A DNA stretch of 12,254 bases from Stramenopiles sp. TOSAG23-6 (Eukaryota; Sar). The notes beneath the pieces were generated by a model. That model searched no databases and was not told where the DNA came from. It was given only the letters and a program-made list of their open reading frames with translations. Within the stretch, counting starts at the first letter, position 1. Each line of letters opens with the position of its first letter. The stretch is from NCBI GenBank assembly GCA_900128565.1, contig LT636209.1, positions 1 to 12,254 on the forward strand, in the 5' to 3' direction. Position numbers and translations under genes: made by a program. Shown piece by piece: positions 1 through 8,463 of this stretch.

Positions 1-56
1 TTAGGTACAAAATTTCGTACGAAAAATAAATTCGAAATTGAAAAAAATAAAAATAC
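1..56 (-). mobile_element. Introner (GT-AT class), 5' part only
   Basis: On the minus strand it starts GTATTTTTATTTTTTT directly after exon codon TAT, then carries the core TTCGTACGAAATTTTGTACC followed by TAA at the window edge. Sense orientation, phase 0. The 3' splice site lies outside the window. Confidence 0.8.
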
Positions 57-1330
57 ATATCCCTTTTGAGTAAGAATTTTTCCAAGTTGACCTTCTTCGT
101 TGTAGTTATCAATGTCTTCGAATTGACCCACACAAATATGTATCGTGAAAAAATGATGTTAAAAAATTCGTTACAAAAACATTTTACGAAAAAAAAATAA
201 ATTCCGAAATTCAATTTTTAGAACGTACATTATCAACAAAAAGTTGAGGATATTTTGCTCGCTCGCCAATTTCAAAAAGCTCATTACGACGATCCTTTAA
301 CATCGAATCCATTCCATCAACAACTTCGAGTTTACCTGATGCGACTAAAGCCTCTTGGTTACCGCCCATGTAAAACAAAAAAGTTTGTCAAATTTGAAAT
401 TCGTTAGGGTAAATTTTAAAAAAAAGTTTGTCAAATTTGAAATTCGTTAGGGTAAATTTTAAAAAAAAGTTAGGTAAAAATTGTCATGAAAACGTACATA
501 TGTGTTGTAACCCAAGTAGTCACGTCGGATACCTGAGACCAAACTGGTTGTTGTTGCCCTGAAGTGATTAATAGGGTAACTTTATCTGGTGCATCGGTTG
601 AATCTGGAAGCGCATTCTTTGAAATTGATAATTTTTCAACTTCCTTCTCCACTGTTTTTTCAGTCACAACATCGTTACTTTTTGTCGTTGACGCGTTTTG
701 AGCGGTGTATGTTTCACCATGTGATACAGTAGTGACATTGCCACCTACTTCACCGCTGTAACCATTTCGAAAGTCGTATTTTTGCACTTGATGCGCAGCG
801 CCAGCTGACCGTAATTGTTTCTCAAGATCTTTTACAGTGATATCGTTACGACAGTGCGCTTTCAGAGTAAGATGAACACCGTCAAAATACTCTTTTACAC
901 CACTTGTGAAAGAAGATAACTTCGCCTTTACTAAGTTTGGCACATTTTCCCCAGTCCAACAAATAAAACCTAATTTAGTGCGTCTGCTGGTGACACCGCC
1001 ACGTTCATCGATACCAGTAACACGGAAACCAATAAAGGTTATCTCATCATCACTCACTTTAGACAAAAAATCAGGAACACCACCTATACAATGCGGGTAA
1101 TATGCGATGGTAATACAGGTAAATAAACAATAATTTTATCAAAAACAATTCAAGTATGTAATAAATACAAAATATGGTCCCCAACACTTGACTTGTAAAC
1201 GTTGCTTTTTTGGGTTTTTTTTCTTTTTTTTCAGAAAGTTACATATAACCCAACTACAATCTGTATCATCGGCATCAACAATCCGCTTCCATAACGCAGG
1301 AAGCTCCGCAGCAGGTTGGACAAGAGACAT
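57..1330 (-). CDS. Coactosin-like ADF-H domain fused to a glutaredoxin-like domain (3' partial)
   Basis: Exons 1330-1243, 1083-498, 367-229 and 137-57 join in frame to 298 residues and run into an intron at the window edge. Residues about 10-134 resemble coactosin: actin-binding ADF-H fold, with RTKLGFICWTGENV followed by a KAK stretch and an SAGAAH turn. Residues about 135-195 are a Ser/Thr/Lys/Glu linker. Residues about 197-298 resemble a glutaredoxin/SH3BGR-like thioredoxin fold, with YPQLFVDN (cis-Pro strand), then VGQFEDID and a GQLGKIL helix. The usual CxxC is absent; the first strand is followed by SGQQQPVW, so redox catalysis is unlikely. The ATG at 1330 is preceded by an in-frame stop (TAG at 1342-1340). 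Intron 1 is GT-AG; introns 2-4 are introners. Likely cytoplasmic actin-cytoskeleton role (inferred). The fusion is seen directly; the domain names rest on recalled family motifs. Confidence 0.8.
138..228 (-). mobile_element. Introner intron, 91 nt, GT...AT
   Basis: Starts GTACGTTC after exon GATAAT and ends CACGATACAT before ATTTGTGTGG, phase 0. Removal joins LFVDN to ICVGQFED of the glutaredoxin-like domain. The palindromic core is degraded; TTGTAACGA and TTTTTAACATC stand where other copies have CCTAACGA. Confidence 0.8.
368..497 (-). mobile_element. Introner intron with internal duplication, 130 nt, GT...AT
   Basis: Starts GTACGTTTTC after CATAT and ends TTGTTTTACAT before GGGCGG, phase 2 (AT|G). 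It holds one TTTACCTAAC motif and two copies of a 43-bp unit that each contain TTTACCCTAACGA, giving three potential branch sites. Confidence 0.8.
381..466. repeat. Perfect 43-bp tandem duplication (two copies) inside an introner
   Basis: Positions 381-423 and 424-466 are identical, each beginning AAGTTTGTCAAATTTG on the plus strand, with the first bases of a third copy (AAGTT) at 467. The perfect identity points to a recent duplication inside the intron. Confidence 0.95.
1084..1242 (-). other. Canonical GT-AG spliceosomal intron (159 nt)
   Basis: Begins GTAACTTT and ends TTGTATAG on the minus strand, phase 1. Splicing converts WVI-T plus GTGGTGTTCC into WVICGVPDF and links the first coactosin exon to the rest of the domain. 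It lacks the introner core and serves as an internal control: ordinary AG-ended introns exist in the same gene as the AT-ended ones. Confidence 0.8.
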
Positions 1331-1708
1331 TCTAAGGTTCTACTTCACAAATGGCTACCAAAATCAAGAGTAAAAGAAGACAATCTCAAAAATATGGCCA
1401 TTCGAAAAAAAAAAATGTCAAAATCTGAAGAACAACACGAAAAATGAAAAATTATTTTGTGTGAATTTTGTAACGTTTTCCTCAGAACCTTCAGAAAGTT
1501 GTACTTAAGTATATACTAGTCAAAACTGAGCTTCAACACAACATCTTCTAAACAATCTGTGTTGTAAGGTGTATTTAGAACACTGGAACTCCCTTTTAGT
1601 GCACCTAGGTTGAACTAGTGATTATATTATTATTATTGTACAGAGATTTATAAAAAGTGAGAAATTGGCTGTTTAACTAGTAGAGAAACTCTCAAGATAT
1701 CAAAAAGA
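1331..1708. promoter_or_regulatory. Divergent intergenic region between the coactosin gene and the 1709 gene
   Basis: This 378-bp AT-rich spacer lies between two start codons pointing outward, so it should hold both promoters. A TATA-like TTTATAAAAAG sits at 1647-1657, about 50 bp before the plus-strand ATG. On the minus strand a pyrimidine-rich run ending in TTCTTCAG lies upstream of the coactosin ATG and could be a 5'UTR acceptor. No gene or introner core was seen here. Confidence 0.4.
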
Positions 1709-2590
1709 ATGGCTAATATGCAAAACGGTTTAGATATGGTAGAGGAGCAGGTACCTAAGGAATCACTCATTAAATCGGATATTCACACTCCCAATACAAA
1801 AGTAAATGAGTCTAGAAAGTTACCTTTCAGCGATGATACTCTCATAGACTCTTTGTGGGGTTTTACTACAGAAATTTTATCAGCGGCTCGGCAAGATTTG
1901 ACTAGTATAGGTGCAAAAGCTACACAAGATTTATCTGACTTTGGAAATATTCTCATTGCTGATACAAATGAAATTGCAAAGACAACAGCAACTTCATTGA
2001 GTGAACTCGCAAATATGTTACTCCAAGTAGATGATCTTTGTCATGAAAATGTTGACGAAGGAAAAGAAATGACTGATTTTTCAGAAAAAAGAAAACTTTT
2101 ACAGAAATCCTTCAAAAAAGTGTGTCCAAATGATTCACTATTCACAGAAAATAAATACGAGAAGAATAATTCTTCGACGCCAGTTGATTCTATAACAAAA
2201 CAGGCTATAGTGTCTCCAAATGTTAAAGAATGGGGAAAACATAAACAAAATAAATCTTGCTCTTTTCTAGGTCTCAAAACTGAAGGAGAGAGCGTTGTTG
2301 GAAATGCCGGTGGACTGAATGATATTCTTAGTCTCGCATTACAAGGACAACAATTTATTGATTATACTCTCAAAAGTGATGAAAATGGAGAAACTAAATC
2401 AGAGAAAAAAATAAAGAAAAGGAGTAAACCGCAAATATCTGAAAAACAAAAAAAAGCAGTACACCAAAACAATAAAGCATCATCTTCTGAAAATGATAGC
2501 TGGTGTGAAGTAGATTCTGAAGAAGATTCTTCGGGCATGAGCAGCTGGGGCGAAGTTAGTGATATCCCAGAGAAGGTACCTGTAGAATAA
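1709..2590 (+). CDS. Hypothetical protein with amphipathic N-terminal region and acidic Trp-repeat tail
   Basis: Intronless 293-residue protein that I do not recognise. The start is the first ATG (1709); a second in-frame ATG lies three codons later. Residues about 43-106 (from DTLIDSLWGFTTEI) look like continuous amphipathic helix with regularly spaced Leu/Ile/Ala, vaguely like the N-terminal region of BSD-type proteins, though no BSD domain is evident. Residues 231-250 are Lys-rich (KKIKKRSK), possibly a nuclear localisation signal. The C-terminus repeats a W-x-E-V motif in an acidic Ser context (SWCEVDSEED near 265, SWGEVSD near 280). No signal peptide or membrane segment is visible. The compositional bias is consistent with a real coding gene; function unknown. 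Confidence 0.75.
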   Translation: MANMQNGLDMVEEQVPKESLIKSDIHTPNTKVNESRKLPFSDDTLIDSLWGFTTEILSAARQDLTSIGAKATQDLSDFGNILIADTNEIAKTTATSLSELANMLLQVDDLCHENVDEGKEMTDFSEKRKLLQKSFKKVCPNDSLFTENKYEKNNSSTPVDSITKQAIVSPNVKEWGKHKQNKSCSFLGLKTEGESVVGNAGGLNDILSLALQGQQFIDYTLKSDENGETKSEKKIKKRSKPQISEKQKKAVHQNNKASSSENDSWCEVDSEEDSSGMSSWGEVSDIPEKVPVE

Positions 2591-2700
2591 ATATTTACAA
2601 AAACACACAACTTTGTTGTAAGATTCAATAATAAACAAAATTTTATGGTGACTTTCTGAAGGAACTATTCGTCAATTTGTTTGAGTTTGTTCCTTTAAAT
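2591..2700. other. Short convergent intergenic spacer
   Basis: Only 110 bp separate the stop of the plus-strand gene (2590) from the minus-strand stop at 2703-2701. An AATAATAAAC stretch near 2626 may serve as a polyadenylation signal for the plus-strand gene. The two 3'UTRs must be very short or overlap. Confidence 0.4.
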
Positions 2701-3084
2701 TTACTTCATTGGACCCTCTAATATTTCTTTACTAAACTCTACCTTTTCTTTCTTACGCCCACCAAATGTGATAGCACCTGTTTTCCCTTCGCGGATGGGT
2801 GTTTCCTCAATAAGAGCAGCTGCTGCCACACGTTCCTTTTCTTCTAATTTTTCTAACTCTACGCTTTTTATTGGGACAATCCGAGGTTTGCACAGCACTT
2901 CACTGAGATTCCCTTTTTCAGAATAAACTAAGCCTGCTTTAGGCAAAACATGTAATGTAAATGTATAAATAGAAACTTCAGTTGAGAATACAGTTTTCTG
3001 TAGGAAAAGATAATGCCTTGAGTACAATACCATCTACTATAAAAAGTTCATAAACTTACCAATTACTTCAGAGAGCTCTTCCAT
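2701..3084 (-). CDS. BBIP1: BBIP1-like BBSome-interacting protein (BBS18 family)
   Basis: The protein core VLPKAGLVYSEKGNLSEVLC, then KPRIVPIKSVELEKLE, matches the short BBIP1/BBIP10 family, whose hallmark is EVLPK-x-G followed by VLCKPK and LPLKSLTLEKLE. BBIP1 is a small subunit of the BBSome, which traffics membrane proteins in cilia. Preferred model: exon 1 at 3084-3067 (MEELSE) joined to exon 2 at 2949-2701, giving 88 residues (human protein about 92) and reading LSEVLPKAG across the junction. That intron would end in ACAT rather than AG. A GT-AG alternative, exon 1 3084-3060 joined to 2975-2701, also stays in frame and adds 11 residues. Family assignment is solid; the N-terminal splice model is not. 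Confidence 0.75.
2950..3066 (-). other. Probable intron of the BBIP1-like gene, unusual 3' end
   Basis: On the minus strand GTAATTGGTAAG opens and TTTACATTACAT closes the interval. Removal gives LSE joined to VLPKAG, matching the family. It lacks the introner core. A strong acceptor TTTTCCTACAG lies inside, but joining the GTAAGT donor at 3059 to it shifts the frame to an early stop. The choice of ends is inference. Confidence 0.45.
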
Positions 3085-3586
3085 AATTCTTAAAAACCCA
3101 AAGTTTGAAATATAATAATGATTAAAAAAAAATAATCAAATAAAATTTCAATGAAATACAACTTAATTATGGTGGGGTCGACACTTGAGCAAACACAATC
3201 TGCAATAACAAAGAGAGACAAAAGACGATTTTCTACGTTGTAATAAATAGGAAGGACTAAAATGACATTGTGGATATTGTGGATGATTGTTTACTTTAGT
3301 GATACCCGGTACCACTCTTTGAATCTTGAGATTTGCTACCTTTCAGCGTCAAAGAACAAATTTTAATTTTTTTTATCGAAAATTTTTGACATTTGAGCAA
3401 CAAATTTGCTACCTTTCTGTTCGCGTCAGGCAGAGCGGAGCGGGGTTTTTTTGTTTGGTGCGAACACCATTATTTAATTAGTAGGGCAGATACATTACGG
3501 CAGATAATATATTACAACAAGGCAATTCTCTAAAAACAAAACCTAAAAACAAAGTTTATCCCTGTGAAAGTTCGAATTGGCTCTGG
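3085..3586. promoter_or_regulatory. Divergent intergenic region between the BBIP1-like and Cys-rich/WW genes
   Basis: This 502-bp spacer separates outward-facing starts. It contains a 14-bp exact direct repeat ATTTGCTACCTTTC at 3331-3344 and 3404-3417, each followed within 9 bp by CGTCA, and a short GC-rich patch (GGCAGAGCGGAGCGGGG near 3429). These are candidate regulatory elements. No ORF of note and no introner core seen. Confidence 0.4.
3331..3417. repeat. 14-bp direct repeat pair in divergent promoter
   Basis: ATTTGCTACCTTTC occurs at 3331-3344 and 3404-3417, 73 bp apart, with CGTCA shortly downstream of both. This could be a paired protein-binding site. The regulatory role is inferred only from position and duplication. 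Confidence 0.5.
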
Positions 3587-5976
3587 ATGCCAGGAGCCAA
3601 GAGGTCCTCAAAAAGGACTAAACCTGGGCCAGAGCCAACTGCTTGTCGCTGGTGTCATTTAACTACATGCAAGCATTGTCAGTGTCCAAGTTACCGAAAA
3701 TGCACACATGCTCCAGGTGAACCATGTGCAAAAGAGCGTTATGGGCGACGCCGAGTTTGCAACACATGTGAACGTCGCAAGCTCCTTCACTCGCAGAACG
3801 GGAAAAGCAAGCGTAAGCGCTCGAACACGAACTCCCAACGAGGCTTAAAAAATCGTTCTAGAAAATATAGTAAAACCGCGAACAATATTGGATCAAATTT
3901 CAATAGTGATGGCCGTCACCGCCTAAATCGCAATATCGGCAATGAACACTTATTGAATAAGTATCATCCAGGTTTGAATTCTTCTTCTGGAATAGTTCAA
4001 TTAAGAGGGAGTAATTCACTTGCCCCGGTGATGGATGGGCTACCTGGTGGAGATTCTATGTTGGGAACACGAGGTAATATGAATGGTATTAATTCTCTAA
4101 CTGAAGTCATAACAAACCGAGGGAACGTTCTTAAACCAATGAAAAGTGTACCAACATTGGTACCGGGTGTGGGTTCTAAAGCTATGATGAGATCTATCAC
4201 AGAAGCTGATGCATTACTACGCCAAAATGGTACAAACTGTTTTCCTAGTACAGAGGGTATTTTACCTCAGCCAACTTTGGGTCGTATGAGCTCTTTTGAG
4301 GGTATTTTATCTCAACCATCTTTAGGTCGTGCGAGTTCTTTAGAAGGATTTTTATCAAGAGAAAATTCCTTTATATCGAGTGGGTGTGGATCTACTTCAA
4401 AACCTCGAGGAACCCCTGGAACGGGAGAGGTGTTGATGATGCGACAAAATTCACTACTGCCTAGTGGAACAAGTGCGTTATCTGGTACAGAAGCTATCAC
4501 AGCAGCAAGGACAAGTTTTACACGAGGTGGTTCTTTGAGTGGAGGTTTAATTGGTGGAGGGGATGTTACAAATCCATCTATGTTTGCTTCTCCTACTTCT
4601 CTACCTAGAAGAAGTTCATGTACGTTGTCATCATCAATTTCAATTTTTTTTTCACAAAAAAAATTCATACTTAACATATTTTTTCTTACATTATTTTTCA
4701 CAATACATTATGTGGTTTAGCACCGATGCTAGCATCAACTTCGAGTATTAATTCCATAAACAGTGTTATTTTTGATAATGTAAATAATGTAAATGGACCA
4801 GACGAAAACTTACAGCGTAGTAAAAGCTTGAGGTTTGAGGATTCTTGTGCGAAGGATATTGGAAATGTCTCAGATCTTTGGCATTTTTTTAAAGGAAATA
4901 GCACCCCATCAAGTCTAGGAATGCAAATGATATCTACAGGTGATTTGAATACTGGCTCTATATCGACGTACAGCGCATCTAGTCCTTCGTCCACTGAAAA
5001 AATGTATGTTTTATTTTTTTTCAAATTCGATTTTTTGTTTCGTACGAAATTTTGTACCTAACGATTTTAATGTTTGAAATATTTTTTCATAATCCATGAA
5101 TCCAAATCAAAATGTTGTGAAATTCGGTCAGAGTACATCATTTGATTCCTCTTTTTCCCGAAAGATGCTTTCCCCAATCATTTCTCGAAAAGATGATGAT
5201 TTATCGCAGGATACGCTTCGCCGTAGTCAACTCGATCGACAGTTATCTTTAGATCAGCAGTGCAAAAAAATTACATTTGAAAAATCCGTCACAACAAGTG
5301 TAGACAAACCTGCTTCTAAAGATCAAACGGTTGCTTCTATTGAACAATCGATGTCACCTGTGTCATCCGAAGGTGAGTGGAGAGAAGCGACAGATCCAAA
5401 GTCAGGTCGATTGTATTATTGGAATGTACATTTTCATCATACAAATTCATTTTTTTTTACTATGAAAATTTCGTACCTAACGAATAAAAAAAATAACCCT
5501 AATTTTTCACAATATATGTTCTAACACGTGACGTCACGTGGGACAATCCGGTAAAAAAATATACTACAGAAAGAACAGTGACAAACACGAAATTTTATGA
5601 GAAAGACGAGAAAAATTCAAGTTTTTTGTCGTTTGCTACAAATGAAAATTTCGAAGATAAAAAAAGCAAAACATATTTTGATACTTCACGGAATTTTTTT
5701 GAATCCCAGGAAATTCGAGATAATCCTAACCCTAATGAAAAAAATGGTTCAATAAAGAATAATGATAAATTTAAATGTAAGTTTAACCCAACTGCTTTAA
5801 AAGATGTAACATACCAAAAGAATGGCGTGGAAAATGGTAATGTCAACCCTAATAATGCTACATTAAAAAAACAAATTAGGAAACAAAATTTGAAAATGGA
5901 ACCAGAAAATGCCAAAAATAATGTGTGTCAAGACTTACTTGAGATTGAGAAAGAGAACACCGTTGTCGTTGTTTGA
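3587..5976 (+). CDS. Cys-rich (zinc-binding-like) and WW-domain protein
   Basis: Exons 3587-4619, 4709-5003, 5098-5425 and 5518-5976 join in frame to 704 residues. Residues 20-61 hold a Cys/His cluster (C20, C23, C28, C31, C33, C39, C47, C58, C61, H24, H30, H41), probably zinc-binding, flanked by basic runs (KRSSKRTK; KSKRKR at 73-78). Residues 223-255 contain a 15-residue repeat (EGILPQPTLGRMSSF, EGILSQPSLGRASSL, then EGFLSRENSF) with RxxS sites suited to phosphorylation. The middle is low-complexity Ser/Gly/Asn. A WW domain spans about 535-563: W537, YYW, W560 and DNP. It is completed only by splicing, since the junction falls at WN|VLTRDVTW. WW domains bind proline-rich or phospho-Ser/Pro ligands. 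A nuclear role is a guess; I do not recognise a named family. Confidence 0.75.
4620..4708 (+). mobile_element. Introner intron, 89 nt, GT...AT
   Basis: GTACGTTGTC follows exon TTCAT and ACAATACAT precedes TATGTGG, phase 1. Moving the junction one base right would make TCA TGA, a stop, so the G belongs to the intron. The branch-like motif is TACTTAAC. The palindromic core has decayed, so this looks like an older copy. Confidence 0.8.
5004..5097 (+). mobile_element. Introner intron, 94 nt, GT...AT
   Basis: GTATGTTTTATTTTTTTTC follows AAAAT and CATAATCCAT precedes GAATCC, phase 2 (AT|G). It contains TTCGTACGAAATTTTGTACC then TAACGA. The 5' half is nearly identical to the copy at 8064. Confidence 0.85.
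5426..5517 (+). mobile_element. Introner intron, 92 nt, GT...AT, splitting a WW domain
   Basis: GTACATTTTC follows TGGAAT and CACAATATAT precedes GTTCTAACACG, phase 0. Excision rebuilds the WW domain YYWN|VLTRDVTWDNP. It retains TTTCGTACCTAACGAA, but the left arm of the palindrome is damaged. Confidence 0.85.
5525..5540. other. 16-bp perfect palindrome in coding sequence
   Basis: CACGTGACGTCACGTG is a perfect inverted repeat combining two CACGTG boxes and a TGACGTCA (CRE) core. It lies 7 bp inside exon 4 and encodes part of the WW domain (TRDVTW). It stands out in AT-rich surroundings; function unknown. Confidence 0.6.
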
Positions 5977-6425
5977 AAAACAAATGTTTTTATTTTCAAA
6001 ACTCAAAAATGTTTAATTAATTTAAATTACGGTGTTTAAAAAAAAAAAAAATAACACATGTAAGTAATATAAAACAAAATGAAACAAATTAAAAAGAAGA
6101 AAAAAAGAGTGGAATAGCGTGAGATGTAGAATAATAAATTTAAAAAAAAAACTTCCTACAAAAAAAAAATAATATAATAGAGCACATATATTTATAACAG
6201 TTGTAATTTCTTGAGGCTCTAATAGATATTGAATTTGGTATGTAATAGTATAATAAAAAGTAACTTTGAAAAAGCACGTAACTGTTTTTTTCATTTTTTT
6301 TTCAGCCGTTATGATTATTTGACATTTTCCAAAAATGACGTCGTGTAGTCGTCATTCATTCTGCTTGGTACTAGTAGCAAAAAGATTCCCAAAACGCCAT
6401 TTTAAAATTTCAAAAAACAAAGACA
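5977..6425. promoter_or_regulatory. AT-rich intergenic spacer before the RING-CH gene
   Basis: About 449 bp hold the 3' region of the Cys-rich/WW gene and the promoter of the next. It consists mostly of poly-A/T runs. A pyrimidine-rich tract ending in TTTTTTTTCAG (to about 6305) resembles a splice acceptor, so a 5'UTR intron is possible. An inverted repeat ATGACG...CGTCAT lies at 6335-6355. An upstream ATG at 6335 opens a 65-codon frame overlapping the main start and may be a uORF if transcribed. No introner core seen. Confidence 0.4.
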
Positions 6426-8374
6426 ATGTCAGATTTGAAAGAAAATGGAACAGAAGAGGAAATGAAATTACTTGCACCCCCTCTACCACCAGAAAAGGCA
6501 ACCCTCACATGTCGATGTCCACAGGCTGGTAGTAGTCGGTTCACAAAAGACGCATCTGGGAATATATTACGTGGTGTAGACAAAAACGGCAATCCAATCG
6601 TGTACCTTGATATTTATACACCACAAGGTCTGCTGCCTGTACCAATTCCTCACGATGTTACACCAGGTGAGAAATTTGAAGTTGATTATATAGTTCGAAT
6701 GCCTTCTTCTCAAGCAAAAATGAATAGAGAAGGCACCGAGGAAAAGAGTGAAGCATCTTTGCCAGTTGCAATTGCAGAGTACACAAGACCTATGATATCT
6801 TCACCGCCAGTTCCGAAAGACGCCCAATGTAACATCTGTGGTAAGGGACCAAACGAACGGGCGGATATGATCCGTCCTTGTAATTGCGCAGGATATGTTC
6901 ACCGGAAATGTCTTGATAATTGGCGTGCTACACAACCAAATGCTTTTACTAAATGCCAGCTTTGTAATTTTAAGTATATTTTTGAGCAAGTAACTCAGAA
7001 AGAAGAAGACGAAAAGACTAAGAAATGCAAGCAGCATAAATTTCGAGCCCTTGTTGCTAGAGATGTCATCTTTGTCTTTTTGGGTATACAGCTTATTATT
7101 GTTGGTCTTGCAGTACTAATTTGGCTCCTGGATGGAAAACAACATTTTGGAGATGCTTATGAAAGAGAAAAGTTTCCTGACAAGTACCAATGTGATGAAG
7201 GTTCTTTAATCAAATTCTTTGGATGTCCGCGATATTTTGGCAAATCATTTTATTATGCTTGTGGTCTTATTGTATTCCTATTTACCGTAGGATTTACTGC
7301 GATGACAAGCTATTTCTGTTGCAGTGGAGAAAACGCCTGCGGTGAGTGTTGTTCTCAATCAGGTTGTTCAGGTTGTTATTGGGATAGTTGGGATTGCTTT
7401 TATTTATGGTATTGTTGCAGTGGAAATGGAGGTGGGAATTCATATTATAGTGGGAGTAGTTCAGGCTGTCAATTATGTTGTGAGTCATGTCAATGCGCTG
7501 ATGCTTCCTGTAGTAACGCTGGTAACTGTAACTGCGGTGATTGTGACGGTGGTGGTGGAGGTGATGCCGCAGCTTTCATTCTAATGTTTTTTCTTGTAGT
7601 AGCTGTCATAGTCGTTGCTATTTTTGTGGTGATTGGGGTATGGATTGTTCTATTTGCTATAGTATCTGCAATACAACGGATACTTCAAAAACATATGCAT
7701 GTACTGCAAAAAAGAGAGTTATGTAAAAAATGGGTTGTTGAAGACCAAGCCGGGCGATTAGCCCTTGATAAGGTTGAAACAGAATACATTTCAACTGCAA
7801 ACCCAGTCAGTGTTAACGATAATTTGAGTGGCGTACAAGTTCCTGCTGGTACTCTTTGTGTTGGTGACTTTGTTGCCGCACGATATCCAGGGTTTGATGG
7901 AAACGCCGAAAATCCATGGTTTCAAGCTGAAGTTACGGCGATTTTAACGAGTGGCATAGAATTGAAATATGCTGACGGTGATGTTAGTCAAATAGTAAAT
8001 GAAAAGTTCAGTGATGTCAAGTTCGCACCTATGGCTCCAGCAACTTTGGGTAAAGGTAGTCATGTATGTTTTATTTTTTTTCAAATTCGATTTTTTTTTT
8101 CATACTAAATTTTGTACCTAAGCTAACGAGTTTTTTTTTGAAATATTTTTCCAAAATACATCGATCAAATGATTTAGCCACGGCACGAAGTAGTTATGGA
8201 ATGGATTCCTTTTCTGTTTACGATATTCCTTTGTCCAAGTCTGATCGCAACCTTGGACTCGACGCAGCTGCTAAAGAGGTAAAAGATGTGCGTGCTAGAG
8301 ACTCGTACTTCAATGAGAATGTAGTTATTTCAGTTGAGGATGATTTAAGGAAGTCAGGAATTACTGATTGGTAA
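6426..8374 (+). CDS. Membrane RING-CH (RINGv) E3 ligase-like protein with Cys-rich loop and Tudor-like segment
   Basis: Exons 6426-8063 and 8162-8374 give 616 residues. The N-terminal region has GNILRGVDKNGNPI and a VPIPHDVTPGEKFEV motif near 72-86. Residues 135-180 form a C4HC3 RING-CH finger (C135, C138, C152, C154, H159, C162, C177, C180), typical of MARCH-type E3 ubiquitin ligases that bind E2 enzymes. Hydrophobic segments near 213-235, 275-296 and 382-416 suggest three membrane spans. Between the second and third lies a loop (298-373) with 19 cysteines plus Gly/Ser. Residues about 477-525 (VGDFVAARYPG, ENPWFQAEV, LKYADGDV) look like a Tudor/Agenet-type barrel. The start is the first ATG in this frame. 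Role inferred: ubiquitination of membrane proteins. Confidence 0.8.
8064..8161 (+). mobile_element. Introner intron, 98 nt, GT...AT
   Basis: GTATGTTTTATTTTTTTTC follows AGTCAT and CCAAAATACAT precedes CGATCAAATG, phase 0. The core is altered (CATACTAAATTTTGTACC), and the branch region is duplicated as CCTAAGCTAACGAG. Excision yields one continuous frame to the TAA at 8374. Confidence 0.8.
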
Positions 8375-8463
8375 TTTCAAAAATAATTCAAAAAGATTTA
8401 TAACAATTAAATTTTATGAACTTGTTATAAAAGTAGTATTCTCACATCTGTTACTAAAATTTC

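Noticed and set aside
381-466. CRISPR-like repeat array
   Set aside because: There are only two abutting copies with no spacers, inside a eukaryotic intron.
3574-3586. Resemblance of ATTGGCTCTGG before the ATG at 3587 to the tail of a dinoflagellate spliced leader
   Set aside because: Only a few bases match, the core of the leader is missing, and no other gene start shows it.
5495-5850. AACCCTAA-like strings (near 5496, 5727 and 5845) as telomeric repeats
   Set aside because: They are isolated, not tandem, and mostly encode NPN-type residues or lie in an introner.
6022-6294. Minus-strand open frame in the AT-rich spacer
   Set aside because: Composition is dominated by Phe/Tyr/Leu from poly-T runs, with no family motif. 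It looks like chance in low-complexity DNA.
7324-7584. Alternative plus-strand frame inside the RING-CH gene
   Set aside because: It overlaps the Cys-rich loop in another frame. Its valine-rich translation is a shadow of TGT/GGT codons.
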